A stretch of DNA of 64,000 bases from Pseudomonas sp. GGS8 (GCF_024168645.1 NZ_JALJWF010000001.1:4033501-4097500); one strand, 5' to 3'; numbered from the stretch's first letter, positions 36,801-45,392 are shown. Notes: generated from the sequence alone by a model not told the origin. Made by a program: numbers and translations.

Positions 36801-38013
36801 GGAACTCCAGCGCCAGCCCGTCCAGATCGATCCGCTCCGGTTGCCCGGCTTCGGTGCGCCAGTTGAACAGCACCTGGAACAGCGGATTGGCGTGTTCGCT
36901 GGCGTGCAATTGCAACGCGTCGAAACTCAACTCCAGCGGGTAATCGCCATGGTCCAGCGCCGCCAGCGATTCGCGCCGCAGCCGCTGGAGAAAGTCTGTG
37001 CAGGACTGCAGTGGATCAATGCGCGCCCGGTACACTTGGGAACTGACGAAAAAGCCGACAAGGTCCTGGGTTTCGCTGCGATTGCGGGTGGCGTTGGGTA
37101 CGCCGACGGTAAAGTCGTGTTGGCCACTGTAGCGGCTCAATAACAATTGCCAGGCCCCGAGGGCGACGACGAAAGGCGTCAGTCTCTGCTGCTGGCAGAA
37201 GCGGTTCAGGGCTTGCGCGAGGGGCGCGGGCACACTGAAGTCATACTGCCCGGCAAGGTGGCTGTGCTGGGCATTTCGTGGGAAGTCCACCGGCAGATCG
37301 AGGGCCGGCAACGCTTGCCCCAGATAGTCTTGCCAGTATTCGGCGCTGTTCGCGCAGGCTGCGCTGTGCAGGTATTCGCCACGCTGCCAGGCGGCATAGT
37401 CGGCGTACTGAATGGCCGGGCGGGGCAAGGGTGATGGGTCGCCGCTGCCGGCCTGGGCGAAGGCCCGTGTCAGGTCTTGCATCAGAATGGCGTTGGACCA
37501 GGCATCGGAGACGATGTGGTGCATGTTCATCAGCAACAGATGCTCGTCGGTCGCAATCTGCAGCAGTGTCGCCCGCATCAGCGGCGCCTGACGCAGATCG
37601 AACGGCGTGCCGGCCTGGGCCTCGATACGCAATGCAATCCGGCTGGCGCGGGCCTCGTCCGACAGACCCGACAGGTCTTCGTGACCGAGCACCAGCGTTG
37701 CCTGCGCAGCGACCACCTGCATCGCGGTGCCATCGATTTCGACGAAGGCACTGCGCAAAATATCGTGACGCTCAAGCACCTTGTTAAGGGCTGTTTCCAG
37801 CCGCTGCGGCGCCAGGGGGCCGGTGATGCGCATGACACGGGGCAGGTTGTAAGCGGCGTTGTCCGGTGACAGTTGCTGGAGAAACCATAACCGCTGCTGG
37901 GCGAAAGACAGGGGCGCCGGGATCTGGTTGGCGCGGGCGGTTATGCCTTGGGGTTGATCACCGGCGTCTGCCAGCAGCAGCGCCAGTACATCATCATCGA
38001 TCAAGTCGTTCAT
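33838..38013 (-). CDS. pvdD: Terminal pyoverdine NRPS, C-A-T-TE
   Basis: 1391 aa, single module with release domain. C domain from residue 32 (LSFAQQRLWFL; active site HHIVSDA near 165, with Ala in place of the usual Gly), A domain (FTSGSTGRPKG near 643), carrier (FFELGGHSILAIQF, Ser near 1050) and a type I thioesterase (FCLHPSGGIVFCYQPLA near 1110; nucleophile in GWSLGG near 1180; a His-rich HSPLPH near the end). Pocket residues read by eye are DAEDIGTVS. The acidic residues E239 and D278 suggest a basic amino acid, most like the lysine code known to me, but Orn or Dab cannot be excluded. The thioesterase would release the peptide by hydrolysis or by ring closure onto an internal side chain, for example the D-Ser hydroxyl. 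ATG 38013 is preferred over an upstream extension because GAGAG lies before it and pvdE ends 29 bp earlier. It is the last gene of the reverse operon and faces the other NRPS genes. The symbol is by role (TE-bearing synthetase). Confidence 0.9.
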   Translation of the reverse strand: MNDLIDDDVLALLLADAGDQPQGITARANQIPAPLSFAQQRLWFLQQLSPDNAAYNLPRVMRITGPLAPQRLETALNKVLERHDILRSAFVEIDGTAMQVVAAQATLVLGHEDLSGLSDEARASRIALRIEAQAGTPFDLRQAPLMRATLLQIATDEHLLLMNMHHIVSDAWSNAILMQDLTRAFAQAGSGDPSPLPRPAIQYADYAAWQRGEYLHSAACANSAEYWQDYLGQALPALDLPVDFPRNAQHSHLAGQYDFSVPAPLAQALNRFCQQQRLTPFVVALGAWQLLLSRYSGQHDFTVGVPNATRNRSETQDLVGFFVSSQVYRARIDPLQSCTDFLQRLRRESLAALDHGDYPLELSFDALQLHASEHANPLFQVLFNWRTEAGQPERIDLDGLALEFLGAGASQAKFDLSLDVGYSLDGIHASLEYSRDLYAPATLERLARHWMNLLQALTEDPLRALGELPLLTRDERQVQLQQWNPPASAMPEDGVHQLFERQALATPDSVALIFNDLELSYAQLNHAANGLAHTLIDCGVGPEVLVGIAVERSAQMIISLLAVLKAGGAYVPLDPDYPQERLAWMMEDSGLSVLLSQRSLLDRLPSMPGVQRLCVDDIDARGTLPALNPPCRTTGKNLAYVMFTSGSTGRPKGVGITQAALTRHTQAALEFLGLSAQDRSLQFATFNFDAFVEQLYPALICGASVVLRGPDIWDSETWYRELLDKQFTVSDLTTTYWNMLAKDFAAAGQRDYGALRQVIVGGEAMPPEGVAAWGKAGLGHVRLLNTYGPTETTVSATVLDCSDYVTGHIALPKSMPIGQPLAGRAIYLLDAGGQPVPVGVVGELMIAGDLLARGYFKRPELTAERFIPDPFDVQGGGRLYRTGDLARYRADGVIEYAGRLDHQVKIRGFRIELGEIESCLLQSPQVREALVVAREGAVGLQLVGYVVAQSDSLSEQQQLDLRETLKAELKANLPDYMVPSHLLVLAALPLSPNGKLDRKALPQPDFSQTQRPFIAPETPLEKALAELWQEALQVERVGLDDNFFELGGHSILAIQFISTLNARLGIKLALQQMLAHPNVRALARFIALEHQQNVQCVVELNASTASAPPLFCLHPSGGIVFCYQPLAKKLGAHARTFGVMHKGFADKDSNAQSWAEMIADYSAQIVEKQPHGPYRLMGWSLGGAIAMDVAAHLERQGKAVTFLGLVDTTLPDHELPADLPRKPLEEDDPNHLSAQNELRAALEVFSLMFAHLEEAAAAFMAQNPTTDLKGFYRWASEQTATGEQEMIATLEGIKQEIMNAQAYAIHDRLVHAFNAFSLPLLKVQASCWWSLSHKTLEQVLHSEQLLRAHNVTGQLHTSIHSPLPHRSMIYAESLLESFTEVFLGCQGESCS

Positions 38014-38042
38014 CGGGGCTCTCGTGGTCGGCGTTGGATCGG

Positions 38043-39704
38043 TCAGGCAGTCGTCAACGGTTTCTTTTGTGCGACGAGCTTGCCGCCTTCCATCCGCACC
38101 AATTGGTCGGCGACATCGAAGTAACGGTCGTCGTGGGAAATGACGATGATGGTCTTGCCCAGGTATTTGAGTTCCGGCAACAGCTCGGTGTAGAAGATGC
38201 GCCGGAAGGCCGGGTCCTGGTCGGCCGCCCACTCGTCGAACACCAGCACCGGGCGTTCTTCCAGCCAGGCATTGAGCAGGGCCAGACGCTTGCGCTGGCC
38301 GGTGGACAAATCCGTGGTGCTGAAGGCACCATCCTGAATGCTGACCTTGTGCGCGATCTCCAGGCGTTCGAGGTAACGGTTGGCGTCTTCCGGCACCTGT
38401 TGGTCCCCTTGCACCAATTCATCGAACAAGTAGTAGTCGGCGAAAATAGTGGTGAACAACTGGCGGTAGTCGTCGCGTCCCTTGGCATCGACGACCTTGC
38501 CATCGACGCACACTTCACCGCGCTGCGGTGCGTAGAGCCCCAGCAGCAGTTTGATCAGGGTGGTTTTGCCACCGCCGTTTTCGCCGACGATGAACACGAT
38601 TTCACCTTGGGCAATCGTCAGGTTGACCGGGCCGAGTTCGAACGCGGCGCTGCCTTTGACGGCCGGGAAGGCATAGTGCACGTCGTTCATTTGCAACTGC
38701 TGCACCGTGGCCTTTTTCTCGGAACCGGTGTCGCGCAGCAACAGGTGAGGTTCCGGTGAGGAGAATTGCTCTGCCAGTTCGGCAATTCGCTTGAAGGCGA
38801 TGTTGGCGCGGCTGACCACCGGCAGGTTGATGATCAGGTATTCCAGCGGACCTTTCATATACAGCAACACGAGCACGAAACCGCTGAGCACTGCTTTGTC
38901 GGTGCCCAGCCAGAACGATTGCAGGGCCAGTGCCAGGCCGATGACCACGAAGAACAGCATCGAACCGAAGGTTTTGGCCACCACGAATGTGTTGATCGAA
39001 CGGATGTGGGTATCGCAGATATAGTCGGCGGTGCCTTCAATGCGCTGGCTGAACATGCGTTGGCGACGCGGACGATGAATGCGCAGTTCCTTGGCGCCGG
39101 CGGCAATCGCGTTGTAGTGCTTTTGCAGATCGTCTTCAGCTTCGCGCGCAGCTTCGAAGCCCTTGATGCCCTTGGCCCTGGCCACATACTGCACCACGGT
39201 GCCGATCACCAGCGCCACCAGCAACAGGGCAAACATCGGCAACGACAGATAAGCCAGGTAGCTCAGGCAGCCCAGGGTCACGGTGAAGGCAATCGCCAAC
39301 GGCGCGAAGGAAAAGGCGAAGCTGCTGACGGTGTCGACATCGTGGGTCAGGACCGGAATGAGCCGATGACTGCGGTACCGCTCGATCTGTTCGATCGGGG
39401 CCAACAGGACTTTCTCGCCTAGGGATTTACGCAGCCCGGCAATGATGCGCTGGCCGACATGATTGGTGCCGATGTCCGACAGAATCGACGTCACCAGGGC
39501 CAGCACGCACAGGCCGACAAACGTCACCAGCACACGGGGGGTGGGACTGCCTTCGGCGTTCAGGGCGTCGTTGATGGTGGCTAGCAGCGCGGTGATGCTG
39601 AGTCCACCCAGCATGCCCAGCAGGATCGACAGCACCACGACGACCCGGTAAGGCTTGAGCAGGCTGAGGACTTCACTGATGGCTCCGCGGGAATTCGAGG
39701 TCAT
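38043..39704 (-). CDS. pvdE: ABC exporter of the pyoverdine precursor
   Basis: Inner-membrane half transporter of 553 aa that moves the acylated ferribactin precursor to the periplasm in known pseudomonads. The N-terminal half has about six hydrophobic segments (VVVVLSILLGMLGGLSITAL; MFALLLVALVIGTVV; LFFVVIGLALAL). The ATPase half has Walker A GENGGGKTTL, signature LSTGQRKRLAL and Walker B VLVFDEWAADQDP, in which Asp-Glu is followed by Trp rather than the usual Pro, as in cyclic-peptide type exporters. The ATG at 39704 is chosen because GGAA lies seven bases upstream; an in-frame TTG extension is less likely. It follows pvdO by 80 bp and precedes the terminal NRPS by 29 bp. Confidence 0.94.
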   Translation of the reverse strand: MTSNSRGAISEVLSLLKPYRVVVVLSILLGMLGGLSITALLATINDALNAEGSPTPRVLVTFVGLCVLALVTSILSDIGTNHVGQRIIAGLRKSLGEKVLLAPIEQIERYRSHRLIPVLTHDVDTVSSFAFSFAPLAIAFTVTLGCLSYLAYLSLPMFALLLVALVIGTVVQYVARAKGIKGFEAAREAEDDLQKHYNAIAAGAKELRIHRPRRQRMFSQRIEGTADYICDTHIRSINTFVVAKTFGSMLFFVVIGLALALQSFWLGTDKAVLSGFVLVLLYMKGPLEYLIINLPVVSRANIAFKRIAELAEQFSSPEPHLLLRDTGSEKKATVQQLQMNDVHYAFPAVKGSAAFELGPVNLTIAQGEIVFIVGENGGGKTTLIKLLLGLYAPQRGEVCVDGKVVDAKGRDDYRQLFTTIFADYYLFDELVQGDQQVPEDANRYLERLEIAHKVSIQDGAFSTTDLSTGQRKRLALLNAWLEERPVLVFDEWAADQDPAFRRIFYTELLPELKYLGKTIIVISHDDRYFDVADQLVRMEGGKLVAQKKPLTTA

Positions 39705-39784
39705 GGGGGTTTCCGCTTCAAGTGCCGTCAAGGGCAGAAGTTCAAGGGTTGAGGTTCAAGAGTTGAGCTGTTCGTGGGCGTGCA

Positions 39785-40675
39785 TCACAGGTCTCGCGCG
39801 ACGCGAAAACCGATCCAGTCGCCACGGGTGTCGGGGTAGGTGGCATTACGGTTGCCCGAACGCGAGAACACCGGCGCTTCACCCCAGTCATTGCCGCGAA
39901 TGCGCCGGGCGGTGCATTCGCCGGTCAACCACGCGCTGCCATCGCTCGGTGCACCGACGTAGTTGTCGTTGTAGCAATCGGCGGTCCACTCATAGACGTT
40001 GCCGTGCATGTCGTACACGCCGAAGGCGTTGGCCGGGAAACTGCCCGCCGGTGAGGTGAAGTTGTAGCCATCGGCGGCGCCGTAGGTGTTGGCGTGCTTG
40101 GCGATGCTGTATTCCTTGCCTTCATCGAACGGGAAGGGGAACGGGCCGCTGCTGCCTGCGCGGGCGGCATACTCACGCAGCGATTCGCTGACCAGCCGAT
40201 AGTGCTTGCCGGTCTTCTTCGAGAGCCAGGCCACGTAGGCATTGACCTCGGGGAAGTCCATGCACACCGCCGGATGCCTGGCCGTGCGTTCATAGCGCGG
40301 CACGCCGGCCTTGCACTCGCGGCCCGGCCGGGTGTCGCCGTCGGGCATGACGTAACCGCTGTCGCGCAGGTACGCGTCCCACTCGCCGGCCAGCACCTGA
40401 AAGCGGCTGATGGCCAGCGGTTTGGCGAAGGTCACCGGGTGCAACGGACCTTCGTCGGGCTCGCGGCCCACTTCATTGTCCGGGGTGCCCATGGTGAAGG
40501 TCCCGGTGGGTAGCACGACCATCTCCGGGCAGTCCTTGCAGTCCTTGAACACCTTGCCGGGCTGGGCGGGTGCGGCAGCCTGAGCAGCGCCCGGCAACAG
40601 GCCTGCAACCACGGCGGCGAAGGCCAGTGCGGGGAGCGTCTTCAGGGGAAAGCTACGCAGCTCACTGTTCATCAT
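39785..40675 (-). CDS. pvdO: Periplasmic pyoverdine maturation protein, formylglycine-enzyme fold
   Basis: 296 aa. A signal peptide (LPALAFAAVVAGLLPGAAQA) directs it to the periplasm. The rest is an FGE-sulfatase type domain: MVVLPTGTFTMGTPDNE near residue 55, RHPAVCMDFPEVNAYVAWL, GVYDMHGNVYEWTADCY, and a C-terminal GFRVARDL. In known pseudomonads PvdO is needed for the final oxidation that completes the chromophore after PvdP. It lies 39 bp after pvdN and 80 bp before pvdE in the same operon. The start has two adjacent ATG codons; the first is used here. Confidence 0.93.
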   Translation of the reverse strand: MMNSELRSFPLKTLPALAFAAVVAGLLPGAAQAAAPAQPGKVFKDCKDCPEMVVLPTGTFTMGTPDNEVGREPDEGPLHPVTFAKPLAISRFQVLAGEWDAYLRDSGYVMPDGDTRPGRECKAGVPRYERTARHPAVCMDFPEVNAYVAWLSKKTGKHYRLVSESLREYAARAGSSGPFPFPFDEGKEYSIAKHANTYGAADGYNFTSPAGSFPANAFGVYDMHGNVYEWTADCYNDNYVGAPSDGSAWLTGECTARRIRGNDWGEAPVFSRSGNRNATYPDTRGDWIGFRVARDL

Positions 40676-40714
40676 TGCTCTCGATAAAAAGTTGAAAGGA
40701 ATCAGGGGGAGCGA

Positions 40715-41995
40715 TCAGAGCTGTTTGCCGAGCAACGCGATGAAGCGGTCGACTTCAGCTTCAGTGTTGAGCAGCCCCGGCGCCGTGCGGATCACCGGGC
40801 CGACGTCGCGTTCCACGGCATCGGCGATCACGCGGTTTTGCATCAGCCAGGCGGCGATCTTTTCGCTGCTTTGGCCCTTGACCCGGAAGAAGCTGAAGCC
40901 GGACGACAGCTCGGGGCTCAGAGGCGTGACCAGTTCGATCTGCGAGTGCGCTTGCAGGCGTTTTTTCATATAGCTGTTCAGCGCATGGATACGCGTCTGA
41001 ACATCGGCCTTGCCCAATTGCAAATGCAGCTTGAAGGCTTCGTTCAACGCCCAGCGGTGCTCGAACGAGTGGTAGCCACCCGGGGTCATGGTGGTGGAGA
41101 ACGCCGTGGCTTCGGAGAAGGTCGGGATGATTGGCGTGACGTATTTGACCTCTTCACTGCGGCTGCAAACGATGCCCGTGCCACGGGGGCCGAATAGCCA
41201 TTTGTGGGTGCCGGCGATGAAGAAGTCGCAGTTCATGGCGGGAAAACTCAAGTCCTCCACACCAAAGCCATGCACGCCGTCGACCAGGTAAATAATGCGG
41301 TCGTGGTCGGCGCGATTGCGGTTGTGCTTGTCCACCAGCGCGCCGATGTCGGCGATCGGCAGTTTCACGCCACTGCCGGAGTGCACCCAGGTCAGGCCTA
41401 GCACGCGGGTTTCGGGTTTGATGTTCTGCTCGATCGAGGCCAGGATCTCGGCTTTGGACACCGTCTGCGGATCCTTGAACAACCTGATCTTGCGCACCCG
41501 CGTGCCGTCCCGTTGGGTACGTAGATCGAGAATGGTGTGGGTCGCGTAATGCTCGTGGGCGGTGGTGAGGATTTCCTGATCCGGGCGTACATGAACGCCG
41601 CCGTAAATCATCGCCAGGCCTTCGGTGGTGCTGCCGGTCAGCGCGATCTGTTTGGCATTGGCTTGCAGGTAACGACCGGCCCAGACACGCACCTCTTCTT
41701 CACGCTGCTCGATCACACCCAGGTCCCAGTCCATCGCCAGCCCGGGGTTTTTATCGAGGGCGGCGCGGTGCATCTCGATCGCTTCACGCACTGGCGTCGG
41801 GTGCGAGGTGATCAGAAAATTGGAGAAGTGCAGGTAGTCCGGATCCTGGTCGAACAGCTGCCGCAGTTGCGCCCATTTGTCCCCAGGCGGCGTGGCCGCT
41901 GGCGTGGCGCTGGCGACGTTGCCCAGGCCGGCCGTCAAGGGCAGGCCGGCGGCGAGGATCCCGGCCTGTTTCAGAAAGGTGCGACGATCGCTCAT
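40715..41995 (-). CDS. pvdN: Periplasmic PLP-dependent pyoverdine side-chain enzyme
   Basis: 426 aa, aminotransferase class V fold. A twin-arginine signal opens the protein (SDRRTFLKQAGILAAG) and ends near residue 30, so it is exported folded with its cofactor. The PLP lysine is in FIAGTHKWLFGPRGTG near residue 260, and STTEGLAMIYGG supplies the phosphate-binding region. In known pseudomonads PvdN converts the glutamate attached to the chromophore to succinamide, so this strain probably makes the succinamide form. The start overlaps the end of pvdM by four bases (ATGA), showing translational coupling. Confidence 0.94.
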   Translation of the reverse strand: MSDRRTFLKQAGILAAGLPLTAGLGNVASATPAATPPGDKWAQLRQLFDQDPDYLHFSNFLITSHPTPVREAIEMHRAALDKNPGLAMDWDLGVIEQREEEVRVWAGRYLQANAKQIALTGSTTEGLAMIYGGVHVRPDQEILTTAHEHYATHTILDLRTQRDGTRVRKIRLFKDPQTVSKAEILASIEQNIKPETRVLGLTWVHSGSGVKLPIADIGALVDKHNRNRADHDRIIYLVDGVHGFGVEDLSFPAMNCDFFIAGTHKWLFGPRGTGIVCSRSEEVKYVTPIIPTFSEATAFSTTMTPGGYHSFEHRWALNEAFKLHLQLGKADVQTRIHALNSYMKKRLQAHSQIELVTPLSPELSSGFSFFRVKGQSSEKIAAWLMQNRVIADAVERDVGPVIRTAPGLLNTEAEVDRFIALLGKQL

Positions 41996-43362
41996 GGTGT
42001 GCTCGTGCCTTGTTGTGAAATCAGCGCTGGCTTGGCGGCTTTCTGCACCTGGTCCCAGACCCGCAGGAAGTTGCCGCCCCAGAGCTTGGCAATGTCTGCT
42101 TCGGAGTAGCCGCGCGAGATCAGCTCCGCCGTGACGTTGCGAATATCACCGACGTTTTCCCAGCCTTTGACGCCGCCCCCTTCGTTGAAGTCGGAGCTGA
42201 TGCCGACATGGTCAATACCGATTTTGCGCACCGTGTAATCGATGGCGTCACCGAGGTCCTTGAGGGTGGCTTTGGGTTCTTCTTCAAGAATCGCGTAGAG
42301 ACGGCTGGCGTACTGGCCGAATTTTTTCTCAGGCCAGGCCGCGATGACCGGATCACCCGGCATCAATGCCACGGCGAGGTTCGGCAGGGGCGGCAGGTCG
42401 AACGCTTTGCGCAGTTCGTTGAGTTTGTCCTGGGTGGTCTGGGTCAGCGGTCGCAGGTATTGAGAGAAGGCGACCACCTGCACCACGCCGCCACTGTTCT
42501 TGATCAGCTGCATTTCCTTGTCGCTGAGATTGCGCGGGATATCGACCATCGCCCGCGGCGCCGAATGCGAGGCGACCATCGGCGTGCGGCTCAATTGCGC
42601 GACTTGCTCCAGGGCCTTGGTCGACATTTGCGACACGTCGATGATCACGCCCAGGTCATTCAAGCGATGCACCGCTTGCTTGCCCAGGTCCGAGAGGCCG
42701 TCGAGGGCATCGGGCGAATCGTTGAAAAACGGCAAGGGGCGCGAAGAGTCGGCCCAGTCGTTATTGCCGATGTAGCTGAAGCCGAACATGCGCATGCCGC
42801 GTGCGGTCCACAGGTCCAGCAGGTTCAGGTCGTGGCCCAGCGGGTAGGCATTGAGCAGGCTGATGAAAATCGCGAACTTGCCTTCACCGTGCAAACGACG
42901 GAAATCGTCGGGGGTGTAGGCAATGGCAACCTGATTGGGAAAGTCGCGGACCATCCCGGAAATAATCTTGTAGCGGATCTCCTGCTGGTTGCGTGCCTCT
43001 TCGACAAAACCGGCGGTGGGCTTGTGCGGTGCGTTGGCGCCATTCCACAGTTCCGGCCAGCCGAAAATCGTCAGGGCCGCGCCGGACAGGCGTCCGCGGT
43101 TGGCTTTGATCAGGTCGAACTGGCCTTTGCCGTCCTTGTCGGCTTCGTTGCCCTGGGTGCCGAAGTTCTGCATCAGGCTGATGTGGCTGTCGAAGGAGAG
43201 CATGCGCTGGTGCAACTCGTCGGCCTGTTGCATGACCTTGATCGGGTAACCGGGGTTGTCCTTGAACCCGTAATACCAGACCGCGAAGCTGGCGCCGGCA
43301 CTGATCGCCAGGGCCAGCGGCAGGCCGATATAGAGAGCCTTTTTCGAACGTGGTTTTGTCAT
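41992..43362 (-). CDS. pvdM: Periplasmic renal-dipeptidase-like maturation protein
   Basis: 456 aa with an N-terminal membrane or signal segment (ALYIGLPLALAISAGASFAVW) and a peptidase M19 fold. Visible metal-site pieces are DSHISLMQNFG near residue 55, IIDVSQMS, MVASHSAPRAM and HVGISSDFNEGGG. PvdM is required for the pyoverdine chromophore tautomerisation or oxidation step in other pseudomonads; its exact chemistry is less clear. The start MTKPRSKK is preferred; an ATG two codons earlier (43368) is possible. It is the first gene of the five-gene reverse operon, with a PvdS box about 65 bp upstream. Confidence 0.93.
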   Translation of the reverse strand: MTKPRSKKALYIGLPLALAISAGASFAVWYYGFKDNPGYPIKVMQQADELHQRMLSFDSHISLMQNFGTQGNEADKDGKGQFDLIKANRGRLSGAALTIFGWPELWNGANAPHKPTAGFVEEARNQQEIRYKIISGMVRDFPNQVAIAYTPDDFRRLHGEGKFAIFISLLNAYPLGHDLNLLDLWTARGMRMFGFSYIGNNDWADSSRPLPFFNDSPDALDGLSDLGKQAVHRLNDLGVIIDVSQMSTKALEQVAQLSRTPMVASHSAPRAMVDIPRNLSDKEMQLIKNSGGVVQVVAFSQYLRPLTQTTQDKLNELRKAFDLPPLPNLAVALMPGDPVIAAWPEKKFGQYASRLYAILEEEPKATLKDLGDAIDYTVRKIGIDHVGISSDFNEGGGVKGWENVGDIRNVTAELISRGYSEADIAKLWGGNFLRVWDQVQKAAKPALISQQGTSTP

Positions 43363-43424
43363 TGCCATCTCAGTCAGGTTCGCCGCCCCGGTACAGGTGC
43401 AGGGGCCTTTGCTATCTGGGAGGA

Positions 43425-43448
43425 ACGAGTGTGTGGCAGAAAAAATTA
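43425..43448 (-). promoter_or_regulatory. PvdS promoter of the pvdMNOE-NRPS operon, one mismatch
   Basis: On the - strand TAATT (43448-43444), a 16-base spacer and CGT (43427-43425). One base differs from TAAAT-N16-CGT. It lies 63 bp before the pvdM start and is the only such box found ahead of the five-gene operon. Confidence 0.65.
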
Positions 43449-43467
43449 GGGCTTTGCGCGATACTTT

Positions 43468-43617
43468 GTGGCGAGGGGGCTTGTCGGAACGCCGCATCGC
43501 CCCGTTCGGCTGCGAAGCAGTCGTAAATCCGCTGCATGCGGTGTGCCTGGCAGAACGAGGTTGCAGGTTTCAGGACTGCTTCGCAGTCCAACGGGGGCAA
43601 GCCCCCTCGCCACAAGG
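43468..43617. repeat. REPIN/BIME-like element, about 150 bp
   Basis: Begins GTGGCGAGGGGGCTTG and ends with the inverted form CAAGCCCCCTCGCCAC, with an inner inverted pair (GGCTGCGAAGCAG and CTGCTTCGCAG). It belongs to the GTGGCGAGGG class of P. fluorescens REPINs. A close relative lies at 52239-52400. It separates the divergent pvdM and pvdP promoters. Confidence 0.85.
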
Positions 43618-43635
43618 GATTGTGTTTGGCACGCT

Positions 43636-43659
43636 TAAATTTCCCCGCACAACAAACGT
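43636..43659 (+). promoter_or_regulatory. PvdS promoter of pvdP
   Basis: Exact TAAAT (43636-43640), 16-base spacer, CGT (43657-43659), 45 bp upstream of the chosen pvdP start. Confidence 0.88.
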
Positions 43660-43704
43660 TCTAGCTTGGATAAAGCCTGCTTCATGGCTGACACAGGTAG
43701 GGCA

Positions 43705-45333
43705 ATGACGATTTCTCGACGATGGTTCATGGCAGGCCTGGCGCTGACCGGCGCTGCCGTGCCTGCGGCTTTTTATGGGCATCGTGAATGGACGAAGCCG
43801 GACCCGACGATCACCCCCGGCGAAGCGACGGTCGACCTGGCGGATACCGCAGGTCAGCAGTTGGCGAACTCGTTGCGCGGCATCTGGGATATCCGCTTCG
43901 AAGGTTCGCAAACGGGCTTCGACGGTTTACCGCCGCACGGGCTGGAACTGTTCCTCGACATCGCCCAGCGCGGCCGTGGCCTGCGCGGCTGCCTCGATAC
44001 CGCACAGCAGTTACGCAGCGCAGCCGAGCCGCGTTACCGGGTGATCGGCGATCTGGTGTCGCCTGATCCCGGCAAGCTGTACTGGCGTCTGGTCGATCGG
44101 CAATCGGCCAACGGCGCGCCGGCTTATGAGCTGGCGGTCACGCTCGATGAGGTCTGGGCCGATTTCGGCAATGCTGGCAGTGGCACGCTCAGCGGGCGGA
44201 TCCTGCGTCTGGATCGCCCGCTCGGTTTGCCGGAACTGGACAATCGCTTTGTCGCGCGCAAACGGCTGTTTCCCGAAGCCCGCGAGCGTATCGGTCTGAA
44301 TCCGCCGTTGCTGGCGTGGCTGATTTCCCCCGAACACCGCTTGTTCCACCAGCTCTGGCACGCCACGCGAGACAAATGGCACACACTCTCCAAAGACCAA
44401 CAAGGAGCCTTGCGCGGCATCGGCTGGCAGCCGGGCCCGCGGGGCAATGAGCGCGATGCCCGAGGGCCGCGTAAAGACCGTAATGGCTCAGGCGTCGACT
44501 TTTTCTTCATGCACCGGCACATGCTTGGCACGGCGCGTTCGATGCAGGACCTGCCGTCCTGGTCGAGCTTCCCGATGCCGCAACCGGAACTTGAACGCGA
44601 CCGTCAGGGCTTCGCCCGCTATTTCGACAATCACGATGGCACGGCGCTGCCGCCTACCTGGCTGGCCGCCGAAGACACCGAGTACACCCGGTGGGTCAGC
44701 GACATCAAGACTGCCGAGACCTACCACAGCAATTTTCAGGTGTGGGAATCCCGTTACCGCGACCCGCGTTATCTGTCGAAGCTGACCCTGGGGCAGTTCG
44801 GTTCCGAGGTCGAACTGGGCCTGCACGACTGGCTGCACATGCGCTGGGCTTCGGTGCCACGCGATCCGTCCAATGGTCAGCCAGTGCCTTTCGCCCGGGA
44901 TCCGGCGGACTTTGCCGCGCGTTGGTATGCGCCGGAAAACGACTTTCTCGGTGACCCGTTTTCATCCCACGTGAACCCGGTGTTCTGGCACTTCCACGGC
45001 TGGATCGACGATCGTCTGGAAGACTGGTTCCACGCCCACGAGCGTTTCCATCCGGGGGAGGTCAGTCGGCTTGAGGTCAACGGCGTGCCCTGGTTCGCCC
45101 CGGGGCGCTGGGTTGAAGTGGATGATCCGTGGCTCGGCCCGAGCACCCACGGTTGCAGCACCACGCCGGGATTGCAGGTCGGCAAGTCGGTGGAAATGGA
45201 CCCGGAAACCATGAAGCTGGCGCTGCGCATCACCTTCGGCACTGATGAAAAGAAACTCGCGGATTTGTTCCGGCGGGTGCCGCAACGGCCGTGGTATGCG
45301 CGGAATCTGAAGGTCAAGCCGATTACCCGCTAG
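43705..45333 (+). CDS. pvdP: Periplasmic copper tyrosinase of chromophore maturation
   Basis: 542 aa. A twin-arginine signal (SRRWFMAGLALTGAAVPAAF) begins at residue 4, so the protein is exported folded. The C-terminal half carries tyrosinase copper-site segments: HRLFHQLWHATRDKWH near residue 212, VELGLHDWLHMRW near 373 and FWHFHGWIDDRLEDW near 428. PvdP oxidises the tyrosine-derived part of ferribactin to form the dihydroxyquinoline chromophore. ATG 43705 is chosen because it gives the Tat motif near the N-terminus and has AGG/GGG upstream; the in-frame TTG at 43666 would bury the signal. It is monocistronic, with its own PvdS box, and converges on opmQ. Confidence 0.93.
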   Translation: MTISRRWFMAGLALTGAAVPAAFYGHREWTKPDPTITPGEATVDLADTAGQQLANSLRGIWDIRFEGSQTGFDGLPPHGLELFLDIAQRGRGLRGCLDTAQQLRSAAEPRYRVIGDLVSPDPGKLYWRLVDRQSANGAPAYELAVTLDEVWADFGNAGSGTLSGRILRLDRPLGLPELDNRFVARKRLFPEARERIGLNPPLLAWLISPEHRLFHQLWHATRDKWHTLSKDQQGALRGIGWQPGPRGNERDARGPRKDRNGSGVDFFFMHRHMLGTARSMQDLPSWSSFPMPQPELERDRQGFARYFDNHDGTALPPTWLAAEDTEYTRWVSDIKTAETYHSNFQVWESRYRDPRYLSKLTLGQFGSEVELGLHDWLHMRWASVPRDPSNGQPVPFARDPADFAARWYAPENDFLGDPFSSHVNPVFWHFHGWIDDRLEDWFHAHERFHPGEVSRLEVNGVPWFAPGRWVEVDDPWLGPSTHGCSTTPGLQVGKSVEMDPETMKLALRITFGTDEKKLADLFRRVPQRPWYARNLKVKPITR

Positions 45334-45350
45334 GACCGCGTTATCGTTCA

Positions 45351-45370
45351 ATCGCGGGCAAGCCCGCGAT
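45351..45370. terminator. Hairpin between convergent pvdP and opmQ
   Basis: Palindrome ATCGCGGGC-AA-GCCCGCGAT, 17 bp after the pvdP stop and 22 bp before the opmQ stop. It is a REP-core fragment and has no T run, so it probably limits read-through in both directions only weakly. Confidence 0.6.
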
Positions 45371-45392
45371 AGTGGTTTAACGGTCACCACTA

